Assembly (NCBI RefSeq): GCF_014647875.1
Contig: NZ_BMQA01000003.1
Location: 310,001-374,000, forward strand
Source of the DNA: Streptomyces brasiliensis
GTDB lineage: Bacteria; Actinomycetota; Actinomycetes; Streptomycetales; Streptomycetaceae
DNA: 64,000 nucleotides
Direction: 5' to 3'
The notes under the pieces are model-generated. The model ran no database searches and was not told the DNA's origin. It saw only the letters and a program-made list of their open reading frames with translations. Position numbers and translations under genes: made by a program. This document shows, piece by piece, positions 49,357 to 56,955 of the stretch (its first letter is position 1; each line of letters begins with the position of its first letter).

Positions 49357-50481
49357 TCAGCTCTTGGCTGCGGCGGCCTTGGGCTTGGTGGCCTTGGCGG
49401 CTGCCGGTGCGGGCACCGCCTTCGCGGCATCGCCCGTGGCGGCGACCGCCGCGTCCGCGCCCGGCTCGGCCGCGGGCTCCTCCGGCCGCACGCCGACGCC
49501 CAGCTTCTCCTTGATCTTCTTCTCGATCTCGTTGGCCAGGTCGGGGTTGTCCTTGAGGAAGTTGCGCGCGTTCTCCTTGCCCTGGCCGAGCTGGTCGCCC
49601 TCGTACGTGTACCAGGCGCCGGCCTTGCGGACGAAGCCGTGCTCCACGCCCATGTCGATCAGGCCGCCCTCACGGCTGATGCCCTGGCCGTACAGGATGT
49701 CGAACTCGGCCTGCTTGAAGGGCGGCGCGACCTTGTTCTTGACGACCTTGCAGCGGGTGCGGTTGCCGACCGCCTCGGTGCCGTCCTTCAGGGTCTCGAT
49801 GCGGCGGATGTCGATGCGCACCGAGGCGTAGAACTTCAGCGCCCGGCCACCGGTCGTGGTCTCCGGGGAGCCGAACATCACGCCGATCTTCTCGCGGAGC
49901 TGGTTGATGAAGATCGCGGTGGTCTTGGACTGGTTGAGCGCGCTGGTGATCTTCCGCAGCGCCTGGCTCATCAGACGGGCCTGCAGACCCACGTGACTGT
50001 CACCCATCTCGCCCTCGATCTCCGCGCGCGGGACGAGTGCTGCGACGGAGTCGATGACGATGAGGTCGAGCGCGCCGGAGCGGACGAGCATGTCCACGAT
50101 CTCCAGCGCCTGCTCGCCGTTGTCCGGCTGGGAGAGGATCAGGTTGTCGATGTCGACGCCGAGCTTCTTCGCGTACTCGGGGTCGAGGGCGTGCTCCGCG
50201 TCCACGAAGGCGACCTGGCCGCCGGCCTTCTGCGCGTTGGCCACCGCGTGCAGGGTCAGGGTCGTCTTGCCGGAGGACTCCGGGCCGTACACCTCCACCA
50301 CTCGGCCGCGCGGCAGGCCGCCGACGCCGAGGGCGACGTCGAGCGCGGTCGACCCGGTGGGGATGACCTCGATGGGCTCGTTCGGCCGCTCACCCAGGCG
50401 CATCACCGCGCCCTTGCCGAATTGCCGTTCAATCTGTGCGAGCGCGGCGTCGAGCGCCTTCTCGCGGTCGGTTCCTGCCAT
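49357..50481 (-). CDS. recA: RecA recombinase
   Basis: 374 aa. Walker A is GPESSGKT (66-73), [20 protein letters not shown] begins the core, [17 protein letters not shown] and [20 protein letters not shown] contain Walker B/L1, and [20 protein letters not shown] covers L2. The C-terminus has a 40-residue Ala/Pro/Lys tail ([11 protein letters not shown]) typical of Streptomyces RecA. It catalyses strand exchange and LexA self-cleavage. A SOS box lies about 165 bp upstream. recX follows immediately. Confidence 0.98.
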   Translation of the reverse strand: MAGTDREKALDAALAQIERQFGKGAVMRLGERPNEPIEVIPTGSTALDVALGVGGLPRGRVVEVYGPESSGKTTLTLHAVANAQKAGGQVAFVDAEHALDPEYAKKLGVDIDNLILSQPDNGEQALEIVDMLVRSGALDLIVIDSVAALVPRAEIEGEMGDSHVGLQARLMSQALRKITSALNQSKTTAIFINQLREKIGVMFGSPETTTGGRALKFYASVRIDIRRIETLKDGTEAVGNRTRCKVVKNKVAPPFKQAEFDILYGQGISREGGLIDMGVEHGFVRKAGAWYTYEGDQLGQGKENARNFLKDNPDLANEIEKKIKEKLGVGVRPEEPAAEPGADAAVAATGDAAKAVPAPAAAKATKPKAAAAKS

Positions 50482-50830
50482 GGGTTCCACCCGGTTTGCT
50501 TGAGTCGATCGCTTCACGTCAAAAACGCTAACGCCTGCCACTGACAATGCGCCTCGACGCCGGCCCGGCCTGTGGACAACTCGGGTCCTTCTCCACTCAA
50601 ACCGTGTCGAAATACCCGTCGAGAGCCTCGCCCGAGCCTCCATAAGAATGGATGTTCGATTTTCGTGTCAAGCGCATCACGCGGCACTCCCGGGGCTGCG
50701 CACCAAGCTTCTTCCGGGGCTCACCCACCCGGTCTCGAGGAGAGGCAGGTCACATTCGCCCGTGTCACATCTCGTGGGAGTCGTTCCGTCCAAGACGGTG
50801 TAGCCGCCCACAACGACACAGAAGTCCGCC
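50482..50830. other. Divergent regulatory spacer between recA and the AhpD-like gene
   Basis: 349 bp, AT-richer than the surroundings. It contains the recA SOS box (50645-50658) and presumably promoters for both genes. No small open frame is convincing. Confidence 0.5.
50645..50658 (-). promoter_or_regulatory. LexA (SOS) box of recA
   Basis: On the minus strand CGAACATCCATTCT. It contains GAACATCCATTCT, the element I recall as the SOS box of Streptomyces recA genes. It deviates from the strict GAAC-N4-GTTC palindrome in one half, so LexA binding may be weaker than at lexA. Confidence 0.75.
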
Positions 50831-51304
50831 ATGGGACCTCGGTTGAACCTCTTCACCAGCCCGGTCGCGACCAAGTTCGCGAAGCACATCGTCGCCGCGA
50901 ACAAGGTGCTCGAGGAGTCGACGCTGCCGGCCGCGACGCAGGAACTGGTGAAGCTCCGCGCCAGCCAGATCAACGGCTGCGGCTTCTGCACCGACATGCA
51001 CACCAAGGACGCCGCCCACGCCGGGGAGACCTCGGTCCGCCTCAACCTGGTCGCGGCCTGGCGGGAGGCGACGGTGTTCACCGACGCCGAGCGCGCCGCC
51101 CTGGAACTGGCCGAACAGGGCACCCGCATCGCCGACGCCGCCGGCGGCGTCACGGACGAGGCCTGGGCGAACGCCGCCAAGCACTACGACGTGGAGCAGC
51201 TCGCCGCCCTGGTGTGCGCCATCGCCCTCATCAACGCCTTCAACCGCGGAAACGTCATCGTCCAGCAGCCCGCAGGCGACTACCGGCCCGGCCAGTTCGC
51301 ATAA
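50831..51304 (+). CDS. Carboxymuconolactone decarboxylase / AhpD-like alkylhydroperoxidase family protein
   Basis: 157 aa, all-helical. The redox CxxC is C50-C53 in QINGCGFCTDMHTKDA, with H57 and an upstream Glu (QELVKLRASQ), the AhpD-type proton relay. Further conserved: TDAERAALELAEQGTRI and AALVCAIALINAFNRGNV. Members reduce peroxides or act in stress defence; a decarboxylase role is unlikely given the CxxC. Divergent from recA; a perfect hairpin terminator follows 12 bp after the stop. Confidence 0.88.
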   Translation: MGPRLNLFTSPVATKFAKHIVAANKVLEESTLPAATQELVKLRASQINGCGFCTDMHTKDAAHAGETSVRLNLVAAWREATVFTDAERAALELAEQGTRIADAAGGVTDEAWANAAKHYDVEQLAALVCAIALINAFNRGNVIVQQPAGDYRPGQFA

Positions 51305-51316
51305 CGCGGGGTGCTT

Positions 51317-51362
51317 GTCGGCGCAGGCACGGAACGGCTCGGTGTCCCGTGCCTGCGCCGAC
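51317..51362 (+). terminator. Terminator of the AhpD-like gene
   Basis: Perfect 16-bp stem gtcggcgcaggcacgg / ccgtgcctgcgccgac with a 14-nt loop. Confidence 0.85.
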
Positions 51363-51500
51363 GACGGTTCGCGCTCTTCGACTCGCGGGACTGACGACCG
51401 CCCCACCCGCGTACTCTCCCCGCCCGTACTTCCCCCGGCGTACGACGAGTGTCTTCGGCCGGACGACGACCCCGCCGGGCGCTCCCGGAAGTCTGGGCGC

Positions 51501-52244
51501 ATGCCTCGTCCACGTCCCGCCGAGCGCCTCTGTCATGCGACCGGCCTGCTTCTCGTCCTCTCCGGTCTCGCGCACCTCGTGGTGTTCGCGGTCGACGGCG
51601 GCCCCTGGGACGGTCCCGTGTCCTGGCGCAAGCCCGTCACGTTCGGGCTCTCCTTCGGCGTGACGCTGATCGCGGTCACCTGGGTCACGTCGTATCTGAG
51701 CGTTGCGCCACGCGTGCGTACGGTCCTGCTCCTGGTCTTCGCCGCCGACTGCGTCGTGGAGGTCGGCGGCATCACCCTCCAGGCGTGGCGCCGGGTGCCC
51801 TCGCACCTCAACATGGAGACGCCCTTCGACACGGCCGTGTCCATGACGCTCGCCGTGGGCGGCGGTGTGCTCGTGGTGCTGCTCACCGTCTTCGCGGTCG
51901 CGTCCTTCCGGCACCGGCCGACGGGTCCCGTGGGCATGCCGCTCGCGGTGCGCTCCGGGTTCGCGGTCCTGCTGGTGGCACTGGCCTCGGGCGCCGCGAT
52001 GATCGCGCGCGGGGTGGTACTCACCCGGACCGGCCACCAGGAGGCGGCCTACCACTCGACGGCTCCGCTCAAGCCGCTGCACGGGGTGAGCCTGCACGCC
52101 GTCCTGGTCCTGCCTGCTCTCGCGTGGCTCCTGTCCCGCACCACGTGGAGCGAGCAGCTGCGGTGGCGCGTCGTGGCCGCGGCGACCGGCTGCTACGCGG
52201 CAGCGGTGCTGATCGCCGGGGTGTGGGCGGTCCTCACATACTGA
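51501..52244 (+). CDS. Integral membrane protein of unknown function
   Basis: 247 aa if it starts at ATG 51501, with CGGAAG nine bases upstream; the frame is open to 51315 but that part is polar and repeat-like. About seven membrane segments: LCHATGLLLVLSGLAHLVVF, VTFGLSFGVTLIAVTWVTSY, VRTVLLLVFAADCVVEVGGI, TAVSMTLAVGGGVLVVLLTV, GFAVLLVALASGAAMIARGV, HAVLVLPALAWLLSRTTW and CYAAAVLIAGVWAVLTY. Charged or polar residues in the membrane (the E in VVEVGGI; conserved GPWDGPVSWRKP loop) suggest a specific but unknown function. Confidence 0.78.
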   Translation: MPRPRPAERLCHATGLLLVLSGLAHLVVFAVDGGPWDGPVSWRKPVTFGLSFGVTLIAVTWVTSYLSVAPRVRTVLLLVFAADCVVEVGGITLQAWRRVPSHLNMETPFDTAVSMTLAVGGGVLVVLLTVFAVASFRHRPTGPVGMPLAVRSGFAVLLVALASGAAMIARGVVLTRTGHQEAAYHSTAPLKPLHGVSLHAVLVLPALAWLLSRTTWSEQLRWRVVAAATGCYAAAVLIAGVWAVLTY

Positions 52245-52285
52245 ACCGGACGCAACGTATCGAACCGAACGCACCGGGCACGCCC

Positions 52286-53575
52286 TCAGGACGAGCCGTC
52301 CTCCAAGACGCCGTCCTCGGGCACCCGCGCCCCCGGTCGAGCTGCCCACAGTGCCCGCGCGCGGGTGAGCAGTCCGGGTTCTCTCGTACCGCGGCTGCGC
52401 CGGCCCTGGACGCGGGGGTCGTCCGTGACGTCGTACCGCTTCACATACGCGCCCAGGAAGGCCTGCAGCGTGGCGACCGCGGGGATGGCGATCAGCGCGC
52501 CGACCGCGCCGAGCAGCGCGGTGCCCGCGATGACCGATCCGAAGGCGACCGCGGGGTGGATGTCGACGGTCTTGGAGGTCAGCTTGGGCTGCAGTACGTA
52601 GTTCTCGAACTGCTGGTAGATCACGACGAAGATCAGCACCCACAGCGCGTACCAGGGGTCGACGGTGAACGCGATCAGCATGGGCAGCGCGCCCGCGAGG
52701 TACGTGCCGATGGTGGGGATGAACTGCGAGACCAGGCCCACCCAGACACCGAGCACGGGGGCGTAGGGCACACCCAGGGCCTGCAGCAGGATGTAGTGCG
52801 CGACGCCGGAGATGAGCGCCATCAGGCCGCGCGAGTAGAGATAGCCGCCGGTCTTGTCCACGGCGATCTCCCATGCGCGCAGCACCTCTGCCTGGCGGGC
52901 GGGCGGCAGGACGGAGCATATGGCGCGGCGCAGCCGGGGTCCGTCGGCGGCGAAGTAGAACGAGAACAGCCCGATCGTCAGCAGCTGGAACAGACCGCCG
53001 AGCACCTGGGTGGACACGTCCAGCACACCGGCGGCGCTGGTCTGCGCGTACTTGCGCAGCCAGTCGGAGTGCAGCAGACCCTCCTGGACGTCGACCCGTC
53101 TGAGTTCTGTGCGGAACGTCTCGTTGACCCAGTTGATGACCGAGTCGAGGTAGTCCGGGAACCCCTCGATCATCTTGATGATCTGTCCCGCGAGCATCGA
53201 GCCGAGCAGGGTGATGAACCCGGCGGTGACGATCGCCAGTCCGAGGAAGACCAGGAAGGTCGCGAGCCCCCTGCGCATGCCGCGACCGGCCATCCAGCTC
53301 ACCGCGGGTTCTATGGCGAGCGCCAGGAAGAACGCGATGAGTACGTTGATCAACAGGCCGATGAGCTGGTGAAAGGCCCAACTGCCGAGCTGGAACACGG
53401 CGATCAGGGCGAGGGCGAGCACCATGGCGCGCGGCAGCCAGCGGGGCATGCGGGCGCCCGGCACGGCGGTGCCCTCGGCCGGGGGCCGGGCGGGCGGCGT
53501 CGTATCGGACAGGGGTGCGTCCTGGGCGGTCCGCCCGGTCTCGTCAGTGGGTGCCACGGTGCAAGTCTCGCCCAC
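52286..53575 (-). CDS. AI-2E family transporter (YdiK/PerM-like)
   Basis: 429 aa, about eight membrane segments. Family features are AIEPAVSWMAGRGMRRGLAT, the large soluble loop (residues ~130-220) before LLTIGLFSFYFAADGPRL, the GVWVGLVSQFIPTIGTYLAG motif, and YQQFENYVLQPKLTSKTVDI with PAVAFGSVIAGTALLG. The family name derives from E. coli TqsA; most actinobacterial members have unproven substrates. Starts at GTG 53575 (a second GTG seven codons on is possible). It lies 42 bp after the DUF3046 gene on the same strand. Confidence 0.88.
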   Translation of the reverse strand: MGETCTVAPTDETGRTAQDAPLSDTTPPARPPAEGTAVPGARMPRWLPRAMVLALALIAVFQLGSWAFHQLIGLLINVLIAFFLALAIEPAVSWMAGRGMRRGLATFLVFLGLAIVTAGFITLLGSMLAGQIIKMIEGFPDYLDSVINWVNETFRTELRRVDVQEGLLHSDWLRKYAQTSAAGVLDVSTQVLGGLFQLLTIGLFSFYFAADGPRLRRAICSVLPPARQAEVLRAWEIAVDKTGGYLYSRGLMALISGVAHYILLQALGVPYAPVLGVWVGLVSQFIPTIGTYLAGALPMLIAFTVDPWYALWVLIFVVIYQQFENYVLQPKLTSKTVDIHPAVAFGSVIAGTALLGAVGALIAIPAVATLQAFLGAYVKRYDVTDDPRVQGRRSRGTREPGLLTRARALWAARPGARVPEDGVLEDGSS

Positions 53576-53617
53576 GCCACCGACAGCCCGCCGCCGCCCT
53601 GCGATCTTCGTTACCGG

Positions 53618-53812
53618 TCAGTGCCTCTCCCCCGGCACGTCCATGACGGTGCAGACCACACGCCACACGTCCTTGGCGTCCCAGCCGGCCTCCAGCGCCT
53701 CGTGCACCGTGCGTCCGCCGAGCTCCGACATCACGTGATCGCGCGCGAAGGTGTCGGCGTACCCGGGGCCGAAATGTTCCGCCATCCGCTGCCAGAAGAC
53801 CGTCAACCGCAT
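53618..53812 (-). CDS. DUF3046 domain protein
   Basis: 64 aa, complete: MRLTVFWQRMAEHFGPGYAD, TFARDHVMSELGGRTVHEAL, EAGWDAKDVWRVVCTVMDVP. This is the conserved actinobacterial DUF3046 family, normally found near recA/recX, as here. CTGGAG lies just before the ATG at 53812. Function unknown; helical and soluble. Confidence 0.9.
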   Translation of the reverse strand: MRLTVFWQRMAEHFGPGYADTFARDHVMSELGGRTVHEALEAGWDAKDVWRVVCTVMDVPGERH

Positions 53813-53892
53813 GACTCCAGTATCCCGCCCCTGAGAGTGGGCCCTGCCCGGGACGGCTTGCCGGGACCGTTTTCCGCCCTACGGTCTGACCC

Positions 53893-54837
53893 ATGGCCGA
53901 ATCAGGAGCTTCCCCTCTCCCCGCCGCGCCCCCGGCGCGCTCCCCGCTCTTCCGCGCCGAGCAGTTCGTCTGGCTCACCGCGCGCGTGCTGGAGCAGCGC
54001 CTCTTCGCCCACCACTTCCTGAACGGCGGCGCCGATGCGGTGGAGACGGCACTGGACGCGTACCGCAACGAGGACGGCGGGTACGGCCACGCCCTGGAGC
54101 CCGATCTGCGCGGCCCGGTCAGCCAGCCGCTGCACACCTGTCACGCACTGCGCGTCCTGGACGCCATCGGGCGGTGCGCCGGGCAGCTGGTGGAGCGCGT
54201 GTGCCGCTATCTGACGTCGGTGTCCACCGCGGACGGCGCCCTTCCCGCGGTCCACCCCGGCCAGCACGGCTATCCGGCCGCGCCGTTCATCCCGATCGTC
54301 GACGACCCGCCCAGCGATCTGCTCGCAACCGGACCGGTGGTGGGGGTGCTGCACGGCAACGAGGTGTGGCACGCCTGGCTGTTCCGGGCCACCGACTTCT
54401 GCTGGCAGACCGTGGAGTCCCTGGAGAAGTCCCGGCCGTACGAGGTCGAGGCCGCCGTGGCCTTCCTGGACTCGGTGCCCGACCGCCCTCGTGCGGAGGC
54501 GGCCGCCGACCGGCTGGGCCGCCTGGTGCGCGAGCAGCGGCTCGCGGCGCTGGACCCGGAGAACCTGGAGGATCACCCCGTCGCGCCCGGGTACGTCCCG
54601 GGCGAGCACCACTTCCCGCACGACTTCGCTCGGACTCCGCGATCCCTCGCGCGCGCGTGGTTCACCGACGCCGAGATGGAGCGCTCCCTGGACTTTCTCG
54701 CCGACGAGCAGCAGGCGGACGGCGGCTGGCCGATCCGGTGGCGCAGGTGGGCGCCGGGCCCGGCCCTGGAGGCCCGCCCCATCGTGACCATCGAGGCGCT
54801 GCGCACCCTGAGGGCGTACGGCCGGTTCGTGGGCTGA
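53893..54837 (+). CDS. Squalene cyclase / prenyltransferase-like alpha-toroid repeat protein
   Basis: 314 aa. Repeats of the QxxDGGW type: ALDAYRNEDGGYGHALEPDL near the start, YLTSVSTADGALPAVHPGQH in the middle, and FLADEQQADGGWPIRWRRWA at the end. These fit an alpha/alpha barrel of terpene-cyclase/prenyltransferase fold. The catalytic DxDD of squalene-hopene cyclase is not present, so a cyclase role is unsupported. It is probably a binding or scaffold version of the fold. Stands alone with convergent azlD. Confidence 0.78.
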   Translation: MAESGASPLPAAPPARSPLFRAEQFVWLTARVLEQRLFAHHFLNGGADAVETALDAYRNEDGGYGHALEPDLRGPVSQPLHTCHALRVLDAIGRCAGQLVERVCRYLTSVSTADGALPAVHPGQHGYPAAPFIPIVDDPPSDLLATGPVVGVLHGNEVWHAWLFRATDFCWQTVESLEKSRPYEVEAAVAFLDSVPDRPRAEAAADRLGRLVREQRLAALDPENLEDHPVAPGYVPGEHHFPHDFARTPRSLARAWFTDAEMERSLDFLADEQQADGGWPIRWRRWAPGPALEARPIVTIEALRTLRAYGRFVG

Positions 54838-54855
54838 GCCCGCCCGGCCCGGGCG

Positions 54856-55164
54856 TCAGCCGCCCATCGCGCGGACGCCCGCCGTCACCAGCACGGCCGC
54901 GGCGACCACGAGCAGGAACGGGGCACGCAGCACCAGCGCGACGGCGGCCGCGGCGAGCCCCGCGGCCCGGGCGTCCAGCACGAGCGCGTTCCCGTGGGCG
55001 AACGTCTGCTGGGCCGTGAGGGCCGCGAGGAGCGCGACGGGCAGCAGCGCGGCCAGCCGCTTGACGAGCGGGCGCTCGAGGGCGCCGGCGGGCACGAGCA
55101 GTCCGGCGAGCTTGACCGCATAACAGCCGAGGGCGGTCGCACCGATGGCGATCCAGGTGTTCAA
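54856..55164 (-). CDS. azlD: AzlD-family branched-chain amino acid exporter small subunit
   Basis: 102 aa, four membrane segments: WIAIGATALGCYAVKLAGLL, LAALLPVALLAALTAQQTF, ARAAGLAAAAVALVLRAPF and LLVVAAAVLVTAGVRAMGG. The central ALLPVALLAALTA motif is characteristic. Starts with TTG 55164 that overlaps the azlC stop by four bases (TTGA), preceded by GAGGAAG. Works with AzlC as a two-part exporter for branched-chain or analogue amino acids. Confidence 0.92.
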   Translation of the reverse strand: MNTWIAIGATALGCYAVKLAGLLVPAGALERPLVKRLAALLPVALLAALTAQQTFAHGNALVLDARAAGLAAAAVALVLRAPFLLVVAAAVLVTAGVRAMGG

Positions 55165-55955
55165 CGTGCTTCCTCCGGTGCGTCGTCAGGGGTGTCCGGT
55201 GCGGCGGTACGGGAGCGTTCCGTCGACACGTCGTCGCGCGTACGTCCCGCCCGGCGGCCCTCGGCGAAGAGGGCGACCGGCGCCGCGAGCGCGGCGACCA
55301 GGACCGGCACTCCGGCGGGCAGGACGGGGAGCAGGCCGAGTCCCAGGACGACGGCCAGGCCCGCTACGGCACGCTCGACGGTGGTCTTCAGCATCGGCGC
55401 GAGCAGGGCCAGGAAGACGGCGGGCCCGGCCGCGTCGAGGCCCCACGCGTCCGTGTCGCCGATCGCCTTGGCTCCCAGGGCACCCAGCAGCGTGGTGAGG
55501 TTCCACAGGATGTACAGGCTCAGCCCGGTGACGGCGAATCCGAGGCGGGCGGCGCGCCGGGTCGGCTGTGCCAGCGACACCGCGGTGGTCTCGTCGATCA
55601 CCCACTGGGCGGCGAACGGCCGCACCGCGCGCGGGAGGGCCAGCAGTTGCGACAGGCGCAGTCCGTAGAACGCGTTGCGCACTCCCAGGAAGAAGGCGCC
55701 GGCGGCGGCCGTGAGCGGGTTGCCGCCCGCCGCGAGTGCTCCCACCAGGGCGAACTGTGAGGCGCCGGTGAACACCAGGAGGCTGAGCGCGCAGGTCTGC
55801 AGCAGGCTCAGCCCGCTGCCCGCCGAGGTCACGCCGAACGCGAACCCGGACAGTCCTACGGCGACGCCGACTCCGAGGGCGTCCCGGACGACGGCGGTGT
55901 CCGGTTTGCCGGCGTCTTCGGCGCGTATGTCTGCGAGAGCTGTCTGTTCTGCCAC
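55161..55955 (-). CDS. azlC: AzlC-family amino acid exporter large subunit
   Basis: 264 aa from GTG 55955. Family segments: AVGLSGFAFGVTSAGSGLSL, CALSLLVFTGASQFALVGAL, GAFFLGVRNAFYGLRLSQLL, VIDETTAVSLAQPTRRAARL and LYILWNLTTLLGALGAKAIG. It has about seven to eight membrane segments and a hydrophilic, Arg-rich C-terminal tail. Co-translated with azlD. Its 5' 100 bp overlap the end of the AraC-type gene on the same strand, which probably regulates it. Confidence 0.9.
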   Translation of the reverse strand: MAEQTALADIRAEDAGKPDTAVVRDALGVGVAVGLSGFAFGVTSAGSGLSLLQTCALSLLVFTGASQFALVGALAAGGNPLTAAAGAFFLGVRNAFYGLRLSQLLALPRAVRPFAAQWVIDETTAVSLAQPTRRAARLGFAVTGLSLYILWNLTTLLGALGAKAIGDTDAWGLDAAGPAVFLALLAPMLKTTVERAVAGLAVVLGLGLLPVLPAGVPVLVAALAAPVALFAEGRRAGRTRDDVSTERSRTAAPDTPDDAPEEAR

Positions 55956-56833
55956 GCCCCGGACGGTACAAGCAGTCGTCGCCCGGGGTCTTGTACGTTC
56001 TTGCGCCCTCGCTTGTCGCGTTCGCGCTGGTAGGCACCCGGCGGTACACCGACGATCCGGGCGAAGTGGCGGTTGAGGTGCGGCTGGTCGGTGAACCCGA
56101 CGGCGACGGCCGCGTCCGCGGGTGTCGTGCCCGCGTCCAGCAGATGTCTCGCCCGGCGCACGCGCGCGTCGGTCAGCCAGGTGTGGGGCGGCATGCCGTA
56201 GGTGTCGCGGAAGGCCCGCAGCAGCGCGAACGGGCTGGTGCCCAGGTCGGCGGCGAGGCGTTCCAGGGTGGGCGGCTCGGTCATCCGGTCCTCCAGCACG
56301 GCACGCGCGCGTGCGGCGAGCCGGGCCCCGGCCGTCCGCACCTCGCGCCGGGCCAGCGGCCCGCCGTTCAGCCGCAACAGCCGGGTCACCGCCACTCGCA
56401 GCAGGGTGTCGGCGGCGAGCGCGTTGCCCTCGTCCGCGGCACGGAGCACCTGATGGACCAGGCCGGCGCTGTACGGGTCGTCGAGCACCGGGCTGACGAA
56501 GCCGGGCGTGCCCCGGATCCCGGTCGTCTCGGCCGCGATCTCGGCCACCACCTCGGGCGACGGATAGACCGCCCCGTACCGCCATCCCTCGGGAACACCG
56601 GCCCGTCCCGTGTGCGGGGTGTCCGGGTTGACCAGCGCGAGCGCGCCCGGACCGGCGGACACGTCGGATCCGCCGTGGTGGAAGACTTCGACACCGTCGG
56701 CGATGGCCGCGATCACGAAGTGCTCGTGGGTGTGCCGCACGAACGTCTTGTGGATGTACCGGGCCCGCAGCAGGTCCACGCCCGGCAGATCCGCGTACTG
56801 CCAGTGCCGCGCCCGCTCATGTGAACCCACCAT
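55856..56833 (-). CDS. AraC-family transcriptional regulator
   Basis: 325 aa from ATG 56833 (GGCGGA ten bases before; GTG 56851 is an alternative). The N-terminal cupin-type ligand domain has FVRHTHEHFVIAAIADGVEV and GPGALALVNPDTPHTGRAGV. The C-terminal double helix-turn-helix has LERLAADLGTSPFALLRAFR, MPPHTWLTDARVRRARHLLD and AVAVGFTDQPHLNRHFARIV, ending in GVPPGAYQRER. The final ~50 residues beyond that are unlike the family and the last 33 codons overlap azlC. Likely controls azlCD in response to an amino acid or analogue (inference from position). Confidence 0.88.
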   Translation of the reverse strand: MVGSHERARHWQYADLPGVDLLRARYIHKTFVRHTHEHFVIAAIADGVEVFHHGGSDVSAGPGALALVNPDTPHTGRAGVPEGWRYGAVYPSPEVVAEIAAETTGIRGTPGFVSPVLDDPYSAGLVHQVLRAADEGNALAADTLLRVAVTRLLRLNGGPLARREVRTAGARLAARARAVLEDRMTEPPTLERLAADLGTSPFALLRAFRDTYGMPPHTWLTDARVRRARHLLDAGTTPADAAVAVGFTDQPHLNRHFARIVGVPPGAYQRERDKRGRKNVQDPGRRLLVPSGAWQNRQLSQTYAPKTPANRTPPSSGTPSESASP

Positions 56834-56955
56834 GCGGTCATTGTCCGCCACGGCCGCGGGGCCTGGCGCCGCCGTCCGCCAGCCGAAACACGGTAGGGCC
56901 GGGCCCGTTTCCCCAGGTCAGCGCGATTGTCAGTGGGTGGGTGCACGATGGACGC

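Noticed and set aside
50600..50625. tcgaaatacccgtcga as a second SOS box before recA
   Set aside because: Symmetric-looking but lacks GAAC and GTTC; the element at 50645-50658 matches known Streptomyces recA boxes better.
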